Shown here: in pieces, positions 29,935-40,133 of the stretch | Layout of the letters: each line of letters opens with the position of its first letter | How positions within the stretch are numbered: position 1 is the stretch's first letter | From: Candidatus Aenigmatarchaeota archaeon | Lineage (GTDB): Archaea > Aenigmatarchaeota > Aenigmatarchaeia > GW2011-AR5 | Direction of reading: 5' to 3' | Length of the DNA: 64,000 nucleotides | NCBI GenBank assembly: GCA_016180945.1 | Contig: JACPAG010000001.1 | Coordinates: 145,900 to 209,899 of the forward strand | Translations under genes and position numbers: made by a program | Notes under the pieces: generated by a model | Told to the model about the DNA's origin: nothing | Seen by the model: the letters and a program-made list of their open reading frames with translations, nothing else | Database searches by the model: none

Positions 29935-32718
29935 TCACTTCCAGTAAACTTTAGTCTTTGCGAACAGCTTTTCCGCCGCTAAAATGTCCTTGAACAGCTT
30001 TTCTTTTGCCGGCAGCGTAGCCAGTATCCGTGCCGCCGTCTGCGGCCCTATGCCGTGGCCGGCCATCGTCACAACGGCTTTTTTCCCGTAGACTATAACC
30101 AGGTCCGCGCTTCGCCTTAACGTCTGGAATTCTTTTTGTTCATCAGCGTTCAGTTCCTTTTTCTTTATCTTTTTCTTTATTATCTCAATCGACTTCTGTT
30201 GTCCCCGCCTTGCGACAGCCATCAGTCTTGAGTGGCATTTAGGGCACTCCGGCTCTTCGTCGCATTCGCGGACGCTTTTTACGACGTTGTATTCCGCGCA
30301 ATTCACGCACATTAGCCTTATCCGTGTCGAGAGAAGCCTTTTTCTGAACGCGTTGAATATCTCTTTCTCGGGCATCCGCGGCTTCATGACCTCGCTGAAC
30401 TGATGCGTTAGCCCCAGTTTTCCCAGCTCGCTTAGCCCGTCCTGTACCGTGATTTTTATCTTTCCGTCTTTTATCATTCCTAAAACGCGTTTTGCGTTTT
30501 CCACGTCCATCTTTTCCAGAAATATTTCTCTTAATGTTTCTTTGTAAGCCGGCGAGCCCGCATACAGCGACACGATTTTGTTGAGATTTATCTTGTCAAA
30601 CCTTACATTTCTTGATATTATGCCAAACCTCTTCGCAACGTGCAAAAACCTCCACTTGAACAGCGACGACCTTTCTATCTCGCTCTGCAGCAGCCCGTCT
30701 ATGTTCTCCGCCTCCAGAAGAAGTTTTTTAACGGACTCGGGTTTTGCCACGGTCTGGAGAATTATCCTGTAAGGGTCCATTTTCATATTTACAGAAACCC
30801 CCATCTCTCTTGTTAGCATAGCCGCCAGATATCTTCCGATCGTGTCGTTGACCAGCGAGCCGGAACAGGAATGGATGATTACAAAGTCTTTGTAATTCTC
30901 TATGAGAAAATCCTTGTCCGTAGGGACGAGATGGGATTTTTGTTTCTCTATAATTTTTGCCATCTCGGCCGCGGAATTATAGTCGACATTATAGTTATTC
31001 ATCACCTTTTCTGCAGCGCGGCTTTTGATATTGTCGTCTATAAAACTTCTGAGCCTGCCGACTTCCTGCGCGATTTCATAAGGAACAGGGATAAGCTCTC
31101 CTTCCCATGCCGGTATAGATGACTCTATGTCTTCTATCGGCTCGACTATGACCTTCCGGTTCTCTATTTGTATTATCCTCCACGCCCGTCCGGAGCAGAC
31201 AAACTTTTCTCCCGGTGCGCCGTGCTCCGCTACAAACGCCTCGTCCAGGTTCCCGATCGGCTCGTTCTCTATTATAGAGATTACACGATATTGCCGTGTG
31301 TCCGGTATGGTTGAAAGGTTCTCGAAATAATATTCCCATGCGCGTTTTCTGCGTCTGACTATGTAGCCGTCCTTTGTTTCCGTCAGCCAGATAAGCTGGA
31401 GCGTTTCAAGAAATTTCAGTATTTCAACAATGTCGTTTTTCTTCAGGTCCTTGTACGGATACGCCCGTGACACGATGCCGAATATATTTTCATCTGTCGT
31501 TTCATAGTTGTCCATCGTAAGGCCGGCAATCTGCGTTGCCAGAACGTCCATGGCGGAGTTGTGCATTTTCAGCGGCTCAAGACTGCCTTTGACAGCCCGG
31601 CTTGCTATTACAGCCGACTCAAAAACATCCTCGTCCCCTGTCAGTATTACGCCCTTTGAAACATCGCCGACCTTGTGGCCGCCCCTTCCTATTCTCTGGA
31701 CCAGTCTTGTTACTTGTCTGGGCGACAGGTATTGGACAATCATGTCTATCGAGCCTATGTCTATGCCCAGCTCTAAAGACGACGTTGCGATCAGAGACTT
31801 CAGAAGCTGCGATTTGAATTCCTGCTCGCTTTTTATGCGTTTTTCCTTTGACAGCGAGCCGTGATGAACCGTTTGCTTCAGCTCCCTGTCTAAACTTCTC
31901 AATCTTGACGACAGCACTTCGGCCGTTTCTCTGGTGTTTGTAAATGCTATGACGCTTTTGTGGGAGTTTATAAGTTCATAGAGCCTTCGCAGTCTGGCCG
32001 TAGTATCCGGGCCGATAATAAGTTCGTCGGATATAACCTTGTCTTTTGCCGTTGGTTTAGGCGATTCCACGCGTATTTCATATTTCTTTTCCGATGACGC
32101 ATGGATTATTTTTACGTCCTTGCCGAGAAAATTCGCAACCAGCTCGGGCGAGCCTATCGTAGCCGAAAGCCCTATTATCTGGAAGTTGCCGCAGAGCTGC
32201 CGCAGGCGTTCAAGAAGCAGCGAAAGCTGAATGCCGCGCTTGCTTTCAACAAGCTCGTGAATTTCATCAATGACTACGTGCTTTATGTTCTTCAGGTGGG
32301 TTTTCATTATCTTGCCCGTAAGTATCGCCCCCAGAGTCTCCGGCGTCGTGATAAGTGCGTGGCTCGGCATCTCCCTCTGTACGGCCCGCTCTTTCTGCGT
32401 CGTGTCGCCGTGCCGTACTGATATTTCCAGGTCCATTTTGTCCGCCCACCAGACCAGTCTGTCTAAAAGGTCTCTCGACAGCGACCTCAGCGGATTTATG
32501 TAGAGGATAGAAATAGGTTTTTCTTTTTTCGCGCTTGCTATGTCGAACAGCGGCAGCATGGCGCTTTCCGTTTTGCCGGAGCCTGTAGGCGCGATTATCA
32601 GCACGTTCTTTCCGGAAAGTATTTCCGGCACGCCCAGTTTCTGGGCCAGCGTCGGCCCTGCAAAACCCTTTTTTTTGATGAGTTCCTGCAGCTTTGGCGA
32701 GAACAGTTCGAAAACCAT
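29935..32718 (-). CDS. lhr: Lhr-type superfamily 2 ATP-dependent helicase
   Basis: IIAPTGSGKTESAMLP, VIDEIHEL, GLSATIG, QRIGRGGH; start at MVFELFSPKL. Confidence 0.94.
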   Translation of the reverse strand: MVFELFSPKLQELIKKKGFAGPTLAQKLGVPEILSGKNVLIIAPTGSGKTESAMLPLFDIASAKKEKPISILYINPLRSLSRDLLDRLVWWADKMDLEISVRHGDTTQKERAVQREMPSHALITTPETLGAILTGKIMKTHLKNIKHVVIDEIHELVESKRGIQLSLLLERLRQLCGNFQIIGLSATIGSPELVANFLGKDVKIIHASSEKKYEIRVESPKPTAKDKVISDELIIGPDTTARLRRLYELINSHKSVIAFTNTRETAEVLSSRLRSLDRELKQTVHHGSLSKEKRIKSEQEFKSQLLKSLIATSSLELGIDIGSIDMIVQYLSPRQVTRLVQRIGRGGHKVGDVSKGVILTGDEDVFESAVIASRAVKGSLEPLKMHNSAMDVLATQIAGLTMDNYETTDENIFGIVSRAYPYKDLKKNDIVEILKFLETLQLIWLTETKDGYIVRRRKRAWEYYFENLSTIPDTRQYRVISIIENEPIGNLDEAFVAEHGAPGEKFVCSGRAWRIIQIENRKVIVEPIEDIESSIPAWEGELIPVPYEIAQEVGRLRSFIDDNIKSRAAEKVMNNYNVDYNSAAEMAKIIEKQKSHLVPTDKDFLIENYKDFVIIHSCSGSLVNDTIGRYLAAMLTREMGVSVNMKMDPYRIILQTVAKPESVKKLLLEAENIDGLLQSEIERSSLFKWRFLHVAKRFGIISRNVRFDKINLNKIVSLYAGSPAYKETLREIFLEKMDVENAKRVLGMIKDGKIKITVQDGLSELGKLGLTHQFSEVMKPRMPEKEIFNAFRKRLLSTRIRLMCVNCAEYNVVKSVRECDEEPECPKCHSRLMAVARRGQQKSIEIIKKKIKKKELNADEQKEFQTLRRSADLVIVYGKKAVVTMAGHGIGPQTAARILATLPAKEKLFKDILAAEKLFAKTKVYWK

Positions 32719-32771
32719 CGGTATCAAGAAGAAATAATTGGAAGAGTTTAAATCTTCGAATTCCACTTTTT

Positions 32772-32850
32772 CACTGTTTTAAAACAGTGGAATTCGGGAT
32801 GCAAGCAAAAGACAAAGTCTTTTGATGTGCCAAACAACGGATGTTGTTTG
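32772..32850. repeat. Run of three hairpins (twin-hairpin family)
   Basis: CACTGTTTTaaaACAGTG; CAAAAGACaaaGTCTTTTG; ATGTGC spacer; CAAACAACggatGTTGTTTG. Confidence 0.7.
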
Positions 32851-32943
32851 AGCATAAAAAACACTGCTATAGAATAATTAATTGCAGTGGTTTTTCACAA
32901 AACAAATTGCGATTTAAATAATCACGATGCTTAACTAAAGAAT

Positions 32944-34701
32944 ATGAAAACAAGGTTGCCGCTGGCCTTGATAGCTGTCATTCTTATTGCCGGCTGCGTG
33001 CAGTCACCGGACTTCTTAGCCAAATCCAACCCCCTAGTCAAAGATTTCTTGGAAAAATACCCGAACGCCGAAGTAAAAATAGTATTCTTCTCAAAGTTGC
33101 AAGCGCAGAATATCATCGAATCCCTTAAAGAAACCTGCGGTAATCCTTACATGGAAGCCAAAGATTTCTATATAATTTCTATTGCAGACAAAGAAAGCAA
33201 TTTAGTTGTAAGCGCAGTGCTGGATTGGAATAACAAGACTGTCGAATGTGCCGTGAAAATGTCCCCGGGAACCCCGTCAAAGTCGCTGCCAACAATGCCA
33301 GGGCAGCCATCAACACCCGAATATCCTCCTACAAAAGACACGCCAATTGAAACCCCCACCCCAACCCCAATAGGCGCATGTCCTTCATGCAACGACAGCA
33401 ACAAATGTACTTTTGATTACTGCAACGAATTCACAAACTTCGAATGCAAGCACAAAGCCGTAGAGCCTTGCTATAATGATGGGAACTGTGAAGAGCTAGA
33501 AACAAACCTACCATCAGGTCCTTCGTGCCTAAATTTGGGGTGGGGTGCTGCAGGAAGAGTGTCTGGCGGCTCTTCTACTTGGCCAGTTGAGGCAGGATAT
33601 TTTGACTATGTGGAAAAGATAAACAGCGGCCAGAATAACGACTGCCCTGCAACATGCGAGGACGGTAACGCAAATACATCGGATTATTTCGATTTCAACG
33701 CCCAGCAATGCAAACATTATGACTGCTTTGCAGCATCGGACAAAACTCCGCCTACAATAACAATCGTGGAACCCAAGAATGGAACGACGCTTTCAACACG
33801 TTCTACCGCACTGAAATTGGAAACTAACGAAGATGCCACATGCTGGTATGCACTGGATCCTTATCCATATAGTCCTTATTCCAGAAGTGCATTGGGAAAG
33901 ATGGCCAACACAGGCTTCAAATCGCATTCCCAAGCTTTGAACAATCTCTACGACTCCAACCAGGTTTACATAAGTTGCACGGACAATTCTGACAATAAAC
34001 AAGAAAGTAAGATTATTTTCTATGCGGCAAAAGAACAATCACTTTATCCTAAATGGGAGCAAGACAATGTAAGCATCACGCCAGCGAGCTTGGATTCGGG
34101 AGGAGGAGCAATAGAGGCTGTGATAGCCACCCAGGACAACGGCTCGCCGAGCATAAGCAGCGTTGCATTCACGTTGTCTACGCCCGGAGTAGTAAACGAA
34201 ACAAAAACTGCCACCGACACATGTGCTACCGCAATTCATACAGGCTATACGTCTAGATGCTGGAAAGCAGCATTCAATATACTCGCTAACAGTGGAAACG
34301 CAAATAGAAATTATACTATAACGGTTTCAAATGCAAATATCCCTGGTACGCGTTCAGGTTCTTTCACAGTGCCGTTTTATTCTGGACCGCCTTCGATTAA
34401 AGCCGACCATATAAATAACACAGTTGCAATCTATACATCTGTAAGATTATCGGTCTACACTAACACGGATTCTACATGCAGCTATAATATGGACGTACTG
34501 AGCGGTTCTTCGGTCAAGAATTTCGGCAAAATACAAATGCCGTCTACGGGAGGTACATTTCATTATGCTGACTTGAGCGTTCAAGCCAACAGCACGTACA
34601 ACGCCTATATAGCATGTACGCATCTCCAGTATTCTAGTACGGCTTTTGTAACTTTTAGGACAAACGAGACACTTTCTGAACCCAGTGTCTTCACAACATG
34701 A
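32944..34701 (+). CDS. Secreted lipoprotein, Cys-rich with Pro/Thr linker
   Basis: Lipobox IAGC; CPSCNDSNKCTFDYC; Ig-like C-terminal half. Confidence 0.65.
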   Translation: MKTRLPLALIAVILIAGCVQSPDFLAKSNPLVKDFLEKYPNAEVKIVFFSKLQAQNIIESLKETCGNPYMEAKDFYIISIADKESNLVVSAVLDWNNKTVECAVKMSPGTPSKSLPTMPGQPSTPEYPPTKDTPIETPTPTPIGACPSCNDSNKCTFDYCNEFTNFECKHKAVEPCYNDGNCEELETNLPSGPSCLNLGWGAAGRVSGGSSTWPVEAGYFDYVEKINSGQNNDCPATCEDGNANTSDYFDFNAQQCKHYDCFAASDKTPPTITIVEPKNGTTLSTRSTALKLETNEDATCWYALDPYPYSPYSRSALGKMANTGFKSHSQALNNLYDSNQVYISCTDNSDNKQESKIIFYAAKEQSLYPKWEQDNVSITPASLDSGGGAIEAVIATQDNGSPSISSVAFTLSTPGVVNETKTATDTCATAIHTGYTSRCWKAAFNILANSGNANRNYTITVSNANIPGTRSGSFTVPFYSGPPSIKADHINNTVAIYTSVRLSVYTNTDSTCSYNMDVLSGSSVKNFGKIQMPSTGGTFHYADLSVQANSTYNAYIACTHLQYSSTAFVTFRTNETLSEPSVFTT

Positions 34702-34717
34702 AACTTCCTATTCAATG

Positions 34718-35410
34718 TTAATCCCTCAGGTCACCAATCCGTCCGATGTCCGTCCCGTCCAACAGGTACGCATGCGCCGAGTTTTTGTTCAGCTTTTTCG
34801 CAATCGGGCCGTTGAAGCGTTCGTATCTCTTGTCGTTTACAACCATCATGCCGGACAGTTCGTTGAACGATGGCACTATTATAAGCGTCTTTCCGTCTAT
34901 TTTCCCGCGTACCCAGCACGGCGCTATGTAAACAGCGCCCAGTTCATCGGTGAATCGCACGTGAGGATGATTGTGGCCTATGACTATCCTTTTTTTGTCC
35001 GTCTTTATATTCCTGTGACCGTGGGTCAGCAGGTAATCGCCGACGATAAAGGATTTTCTGACAGAAACGTTTTTGCCAGCCAGCTTTTCAATATTGCCGT
35101 CATGGTTGCCCTTTGTAATGATAACCTTCCTGAATTTCAATAATTCAAAAAATTCCGGTATTTCTTTCGCTTCTAAAAATCCCGTCCCGATGGAGTGCTT
35201 TACGTCCCCCAGAATAACCAGATTGGTTGTTTTCGTGATATCCTTGAGCTTGTTGAGCCTCTCTGAAAAGGACTTTATCTGGCTGGGTATCGCCACGCCC
35301 GCTTCGTAAAGCTCCTTGGCTATGCCTATATGCAAATCCGTGACGACCAGATGCCTGCCCAGCTTCATTGCCGGATATCCCGTGACAAACATTATTATAC
35401 TGAATGACAT
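34718..35410 (-). CDS. Metallophosphoesterase
   Basis: VVTDLHIG, LGDVKH, TKGNHDG, THGHRN, IGHNHPH. Confidence 0.9.
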   Translation of the reverse strand: MSFSIIMFVTGYPAMKLGRHLVVTDLHIGIAKELYEAGVAIPSQIKSFSERLNKLKDITKTTNLVILGDVKHSIGTGFLEAKEIPEFFELLKFRKVIITKGNHDGNIEKLAGKNVSVRKSFIVGDYLLTHGHRNIKTDKKRIVIGHNHPHVRFTDELGAVYIAPCWVRGKIDGKTLIIVPSFNELSGMMVVNDKRYERFNGPIAKKLNKNSAHAYLLDGTDIGRIGDLRD

Positions 35411-35553
35411 AAATTTTTGAACGTATTACCATACCTTCGGAGGGTAACACATAAAACTTGGATGGTCTTTTCAGGATTACTTTCAGAGGCATGGAGGAAA
35501 TTATAGTCATGCAAGGAAACAAACAGCATATTACATCCTTGCTGACTACACGC

Positions 35554-35631
35554 AGAAAACAAAGTTTTCTGGTGCACCAACTCGAGGAAAGCAAAGCTTT
35601 CCTGAGTCTCCAGAGACCTTTGGTCTCTTGG
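35554..35631. repeat. Triple hairpin (twin-hairpin family) before the lamin-tail gene
   Basis: AGAAAACaaaGTTTTCT ggtgcacc GGAAAGCaaaGCTTTCC CCAGAGACCtttGGTCTCTTGG. Confidence 0.7.
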
Positions 35632-36713
35632 AGAAGAAGTATCTGCTTTTGGCCATGCTTGTATCGGGCTGTATTACAGCCCAGGTTGTTGATAATTCTT
35701 CTATGAATATTCCAGCTACAACTGCCGTAAATAGTACAACTACCACCGCGGTTCCGTTGGTATCGAATGTAACATCAACAACAATAAACATTCCAAACAA
35801 TCCGATAAACATATCTATCACTGGCATAAACCCGAAAGAAGAATGGGCAGAAATAAAGAACAGCGGCCCGGACACGGATATAACAAACTGGATTATTTCT
35901 GATAGCGCCAATCATAAATACGTTTTTTCCGGTGTCCTTTATTCAAACGCATCCATGAAACTGCATACAGGTCATGGTATTGATAACTCAACAGACACAT
36001 ACTGGAACTACAAAATATCCGTCTGGAACGATGATGGCGATACGGCTACGCTTGCCGATGCCGGCGGAAATGTCGTAGACAAGTATACCTACAATAAATC
36101 AGACGCAGCTGCAACTGTAATTACAACGTCCGCGCCCGCCGAATCTACAGCACCATCAACTGCATCTACAACTATCGCATCTACGTCAACAACTGCATCA
36201 TCGACAACTGCCACCTCGACGACGATATCAGAAACAACTACAACCACTGCGGCAGCCATAGGTCACGTGATGCTTAGCGAAGTATTTTATGACCCTCTCG
36301 GTAACGAAGCCAAAGAGGAATGGATAAAATTATACAATCCGACAGGCACTCCGATAGATCTGGCTAACTGGACTATAAGCGACAATTCCGGCATCTGGAA
36401 ATTCCCTGCTGTCGTAATCCGCTCAGCATCTAATTTGACAATAGCCAGGAATTTTACTGCATTCCAAAGCATGACGAGCTGTTCGCCGGATGTAAGCGGC
36501 CTTACACGCAGCCTGAATAACGACGGTGACCAGTTGTTTCTGAATGATACCAACGGCGACGTAATAGATTTTGTCGCATGGGAAGGCGGCTTTAACAATA
36601 CTTACCCCGCATGGAACACAAGCGCCATGGAAGGGAAAAGTCTGAGGCGCATTTCTCTGGCAGACACAGATACCATTGCAGATTGGGCAGAGGACGAAGC
36701 GCATCCCTGCTAA
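35628..36713 (+). CDS. Secreted protein with two lamin-tail domains and a Thr/Ser-rich linker
   Basis: Two LTD-like repeats (EEWAEIKNSGPDTDITNWIISD; EEWIKLYNPTGTPIDLANWTISD). Confidence 0.8.
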   Translation: MEKKYLLLAMLVSGCITAQVVDNSSMNIPATTAVNSTTTTAVPLVSNVTSTTINIPNNPINISITGINPKEEWAEIKNSGPDTDITNWIISDSANHKYVFSGVLYSNASMKLHTGHGIDNSTDTYWNYKISVWNDDGDTATLADAGGNVVDKYTYNKSDAAATVITTSAPAESTAPSTASTTIASTSTTASSTTATSTTISETTTTTAAAIGHVMLSEVFYDPLGNEAKEEWIKLYNPTGTPIDLANWTISDNSGIWKFPAVVIRSASNLTIARNFTAFQSMTSCSPDVSGLTRSLNNDGDQLFLNDTNGDVIDFVAWEGGFNNTYPAWNTSAMEGKSLRRISLADTDTIADWAEDEAHPC

Positions 36714-36801
36714 AGAATAAAATATGAATATTTATGCATTTTTGCATAAGAGAAAGAACTAGCTTTTTAAATCATTCTTCGAAAATATTTTTGGTGATTG
36801 G

Positions 36802-38017
36802 ATGAAAACTTATGTTACAAGCGAAAGCGTCACAGAGGGTCACCCGGACAAAATCTTTGAGTGAAATGCTCAGGATGTCCAAAATCTGTGACCAGATAAG
36901 CGACGCAATTCTTGATGAATTGTTTAAGCAGGACCCGTATTCCCGTGTTGCTGTGGAATGCCTTACAACAACCGGTCTGGTTGTCGTCGCCGGTGAAGTC
37001 ACTACAAGAGGCTTTGCAGATGTCCAGAAAATCGCAAGGCAGACATTGAAAGAGATAGGTTACACAGACCCTACTTACGGCATAGATTGTGAAGACGCCG
37101 GCGTTCTTGTTTCCATCCATGGCCAGAGCCCTGATATTGCGCAGGGCGTCAACGAAGGCGAAGCAGCCGGCAAAGAATCCAAGGAACAGGGCGCAGGAGA
37201 CCAGGGCATGATGTACGGTTTTGCAACCAGCGAAACGCCGGAACTGATGCCGCTTCCTATCATGCTTGCGCACAAATTAACAAGAAGGCTGTCTGAAGTG
37301 AGGAAAGCAGGTCTCATAGACTGCATCGGCCCGGACGGAAAATCTCAGGTCACGATAGAGTACGACGATGGCGTCCCTAAAAGGGTCGAAGCAGTTGTCG
37401 TGTCTGCCCAGCACAAGCACGATGCAGCAATAGATAACGTAAGAAAAGAGATACTGGAAAAAGTGATAAAACCCGTATGCGGATACATGATGGACGAAAA
37501 CACAAAAGTTCATATAAACCCCACAGGTAAATTTGTGATAGGAGGACCGGAAGGCGACTCCGGCGTTACAGGCAGAAAAATAATTGTTGACACGTACGGT
37601 GGCATCGGCCGCCACGGGGGCGGCGCATTCAGTGGCAAGGACCCGACCAAAGTCGACCGTTCAGGCGCATACGCGGCAAGATACGTAGCCAAGAATATTG
37701 TAGCAGCCGGCCTTGCGGACAAGTGCGAGGTGCAGGTTGGCTATGCAATCGGCGTTGCCAAGCCGCTGGCAGTTAACGTGGACTGCTTCGGCACCAACAA
37801 GATACCCGAAAGCAGGATAGTCGAGCTCGTGAACAGGCACTTTGACCTGAGGCCAAAAGCCATTATTGAAATGCTCAATCTCAGAAGGCCGATATTCAGA
37901 AAAACGACATGCTACGGGCATTTCGGCCGCAACGACCCGGACTTCACTTGGGAAAAGACAGACAAGGCGGAAATATTGAGAAGAGAAGCGCTGGCCATTA
38001 AAGAAGCCGCAGTATAG
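36802..38017 (+). CDS. metK: S-adenosylmethionine synthetase (bacterial-type MetK) with a 31-nt BHB intron; join(36802..36851,36883..38017)
   Basis: [27 protein letters not shown]; unspliced frame stops after IFE*; joined length is 1185 nt (395 codons). Confidence 0.92.
36852..36882 (+). other. Predicted BHB intron in metK pre-mRNA
   Basis: 4-bp central helix GGAC/GTCC, 3-nt bulges AAA and AAA, inner stem ATC-TTGAG/CTCAG-GAT, flanking exon helix GGTCAC/GTGACC. Confidence 0.88.
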
Positions 38018-38024
38018 AAAAGCC

Positions 38025-38465
38025 TTAAGCCGGGCAGAGAACTTCGTCGCCCTTGCCGGGCGTTGTTATTTTTATTTTGTCGCCTGTAGTGCAACCTTCC
38101 GGCGTTGCCCGCCCGTCCTTACATGTGACTATAGCATCTACGGCCAGCGTGGCGCTTGAAGCAGAGAACTTCGTGCTGCCGTCTGCGCAATCAATATTCA
38201 CTGAATTCTTGAAGCCCACAATGGATTTATACGGTATCGCAGTGGAACCCGTGTTTCTTATTACAACATTCATAGGGCTGGCTTTAGTTACGGAATCTAT
38301 GCGTATATTCATGCTCTGCGTCTCCAGCTGTTTTTTAAGCTGTTCCTCTGTCTGCTGCGTTGCAAGCTCGCTCACCCTTGTGAACCATACAAACGCAAAG
38401 CCTACCATCGATATCGTTATCAGCAGCAGCAGAATGATTGCAATAACCGGCGTGATACCTTTCAT
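38025..38465 (-). CDS. Archaeal type IV pilin-like protein
   Basis: MKGITPVIAIILLLLITISMVGFAFVWF. Confidence 0.85.
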   Translation of the reverse strand: MKGITPVIAIILLLLITISMVGFAFVWFTRVSELATQQTEEQLKKQLETQSMNIRIDSVTKASPMNVVIRNTGSTAIPYKSIVGFKNSVNIDCADGSTKFSASSATLAVDAIVTCKDGRATPEGCTTGDKIKITTPGKGDEVLCPA

Positions 38466-38743
38466 TATACAATTATCATTTCGGGTCATATAAATACTTT
38501 TCTTATTCTTTGGCTTTGTTCTGGGTAACTGATAAATGGACAAGGTTATACTAACCATAATCATAAAATAGAAAATAATTCGTCAAAAGCTGTATTTTTC
38601 CGTGCGAATTTCCTATTTCCGGATTACAAAAATTATTTAAACCGCCTTGCACATAATAAAATTAAATCTTGATTGAGGTGAAATCAAAATGGCAAAGAAG
38701 AAAAAGAAAAGATAAATTTTATTTAGGAATTCTTTTTGTTTCT

Positions 38744-39547
38744 TTATTTTTTCTGAAGTAACTTCAGATTTTTGTTTACGGCTTCTTTCAATTTTATTAT
38801 CTCTTTTTCGTTGAACATGCTATGGGACTCTACGTACCTCTCCACCGGCTCTATTTTTGGCGGCCGAGACGTAATCTCGATTTTATCGTCTATGATTTCG
38901 TACAGCACCCACGAAGCCGTTTCCACGGCAAGCCGCGCAACTTCCATGGTGTTCGAAGCATCGTAGCCCCACGCCGCCGGGCACGGGCAGAGGACTTCTA
39001 TAAACCTGAAGCCGGTCATCGCCGCGGCTTTCTTCAGTTTTTTAATGTAGTCCTCGATGTGCGACACGGAAGCGGTCGCGGCATAAGCCGCTTCTATATT
39101 CCTTGTATTGGAAAATACATTCCCCGTGCTTTGTATGTTGTCGTAGCCCCGGTTGTTGTAGCATACGTATAGAATGTTGTCATTTCTTCTGGCTGCGGCG
39201 AGCACGCTGGAAAGATGGATGTTTGTAGCCCCGTCGCCGGCATACACAAGCACGTTGCCGCCGGCGCGCGCCAGGCCGCTGGCTACAGCCGCCGCATTCA
39301 ATCCTGCGTGGACAAACGGCACCGACAGGCTTTTGTATCTGCCGAACAACGAAATATCCCCGGAAGAAACAACAAGAACAGGATTGTCAATTATCTGCAG
39401 AGCTATCTTTAACCCGAGTACGGAGCCGCAGCCGGAGCAAATCGGGTTTGACGTCATCACTATTTTGTTCTTTTCAGCCAGAGCCAGAATTTCCGGCCCG
39501 ACAGTTATCTCCTTTTCCTGTATTTCAGCTTCCAGATCCTCTTCCAT
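38744..39547 (-). CDS. porB: 2-oxoacid (pyruvate-like):ferredoxin oxidoreductase beta subunit
   Basis: CSGCGSVLGL, YAGDGATNIHLSSVLAAARRN, TPP-binding fold. Confidence 0.92.
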   Translation of the reverse strand: MEEDLEAEIQEKEITVGPEILALAEKNKIVMTSNPICSGCGSVLGLKIALQIIDNPVLVVSSGDISLFGRYKSLSVPFVHAGLNAAAVASGLARAGGNVLVYAGDGATNIHLSSVLAAARRNDNILYVCYNNRGYDNIQSTGNVFSNTRNIEAAYAATASVSHIEDYIKKLKKAAAMTGFRFIEVLCPCPAAWGYDASNTMEVARLAVETASWVLYEIIDDKIEITSRPPKIEPVERYVESHSMFNEKEIIKLKEAVNKNLKLLQKK

Positions 39548-39607
39548 ATCCCCTCACCAACAACTTGACGCACCGCTGTGCGTCGATTTGTTCCGAGTCG
39601 ATCGCCA
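39548..39607 (-). repeat. TGGC-N-ATCGACT//AGGGGAT element with nested GACGCAC palindrome, abutting the porB start
   Basis: Minus strand TGGCGATCGACTCGGAACAAATCGACGCACAGCGGTGCGTCAAGTTGTTGGTGAGGGGAT then ATGGAA. Confidence 0.8.
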
Positions 39608-39612
39608 CACGC

Positions 39613-39659
39613 GAAGAACCAGAGGTTCTTCGGTGCATCAAAAGACACTGTCTTTTGAT
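39613..39659. repeat. Twin hairpin
   Basis: GAAGAACCagaGGTTCTTC ggtgcat CAAAAGACactGTCTTTTG. Confidence 0.75.
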
Positions 39660-39680
39660 TGTTTTATAAAATATTTTCCT

Positions 39681-40127
39681 TCAACCCTTCTTAATGCTTA
39701 TCTCTTCAAGTATCTTCGCTATGTTGTCCCTGACCTCCTTATACCTTTCCAGAAGCTCTGCTACCCTCTGTTTTAACCTTTCTTCCTGCCCGTCAAGAAA
39801 GTACCATGTTCCGTACTCGCCGAATTTTCTCTTCATCACAAACCGCTTGATGGGCATGGACCTTCTTGCAGACGTCAGGAATAATTCGTTGTGCTTCGGG
39901 AATCTTTCCTTTATTTCTATTGCAGCCGCCGGCCCGTTTTGCCGCAAAAACGATTCGAAGCCGTTTAAATTTCCCGCCTCGGGCTTCCTTGCCCCCCGGA
40001 CCCAGTGATAGACAGCCGAGTACGATAATCCTGTTTGCCCGGCTATTTCCTTTATCCCGGCCCCCTTGTTATGGAGTTCCATGACCCTTCCATAATTTTT
40101 CGAATAGAATTCCCTTCCTCGCCTCAT
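39681..40127 (-). CDS. HTH-domain protein lying between porB and porA
   Basis: GAGIKEIAGQTGLSYSAVYHWVRG. Confidence 0.7.
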   Translation of the reverse strand: MRRGREFYSKNYGRVMELHNKGAGIKEIAGQTGLSYSAVYHWVRGARKPEAGNLNGFESFLRQNGPAAAIEIKERFPKHNELFLTSARRSMPIKRFVMKRKFGEYGTWYFLDGQEERLKQRVAELLERYKEVRDNIAKILEEISIKKG

Positions 40128-40133
40128 TCTTTA

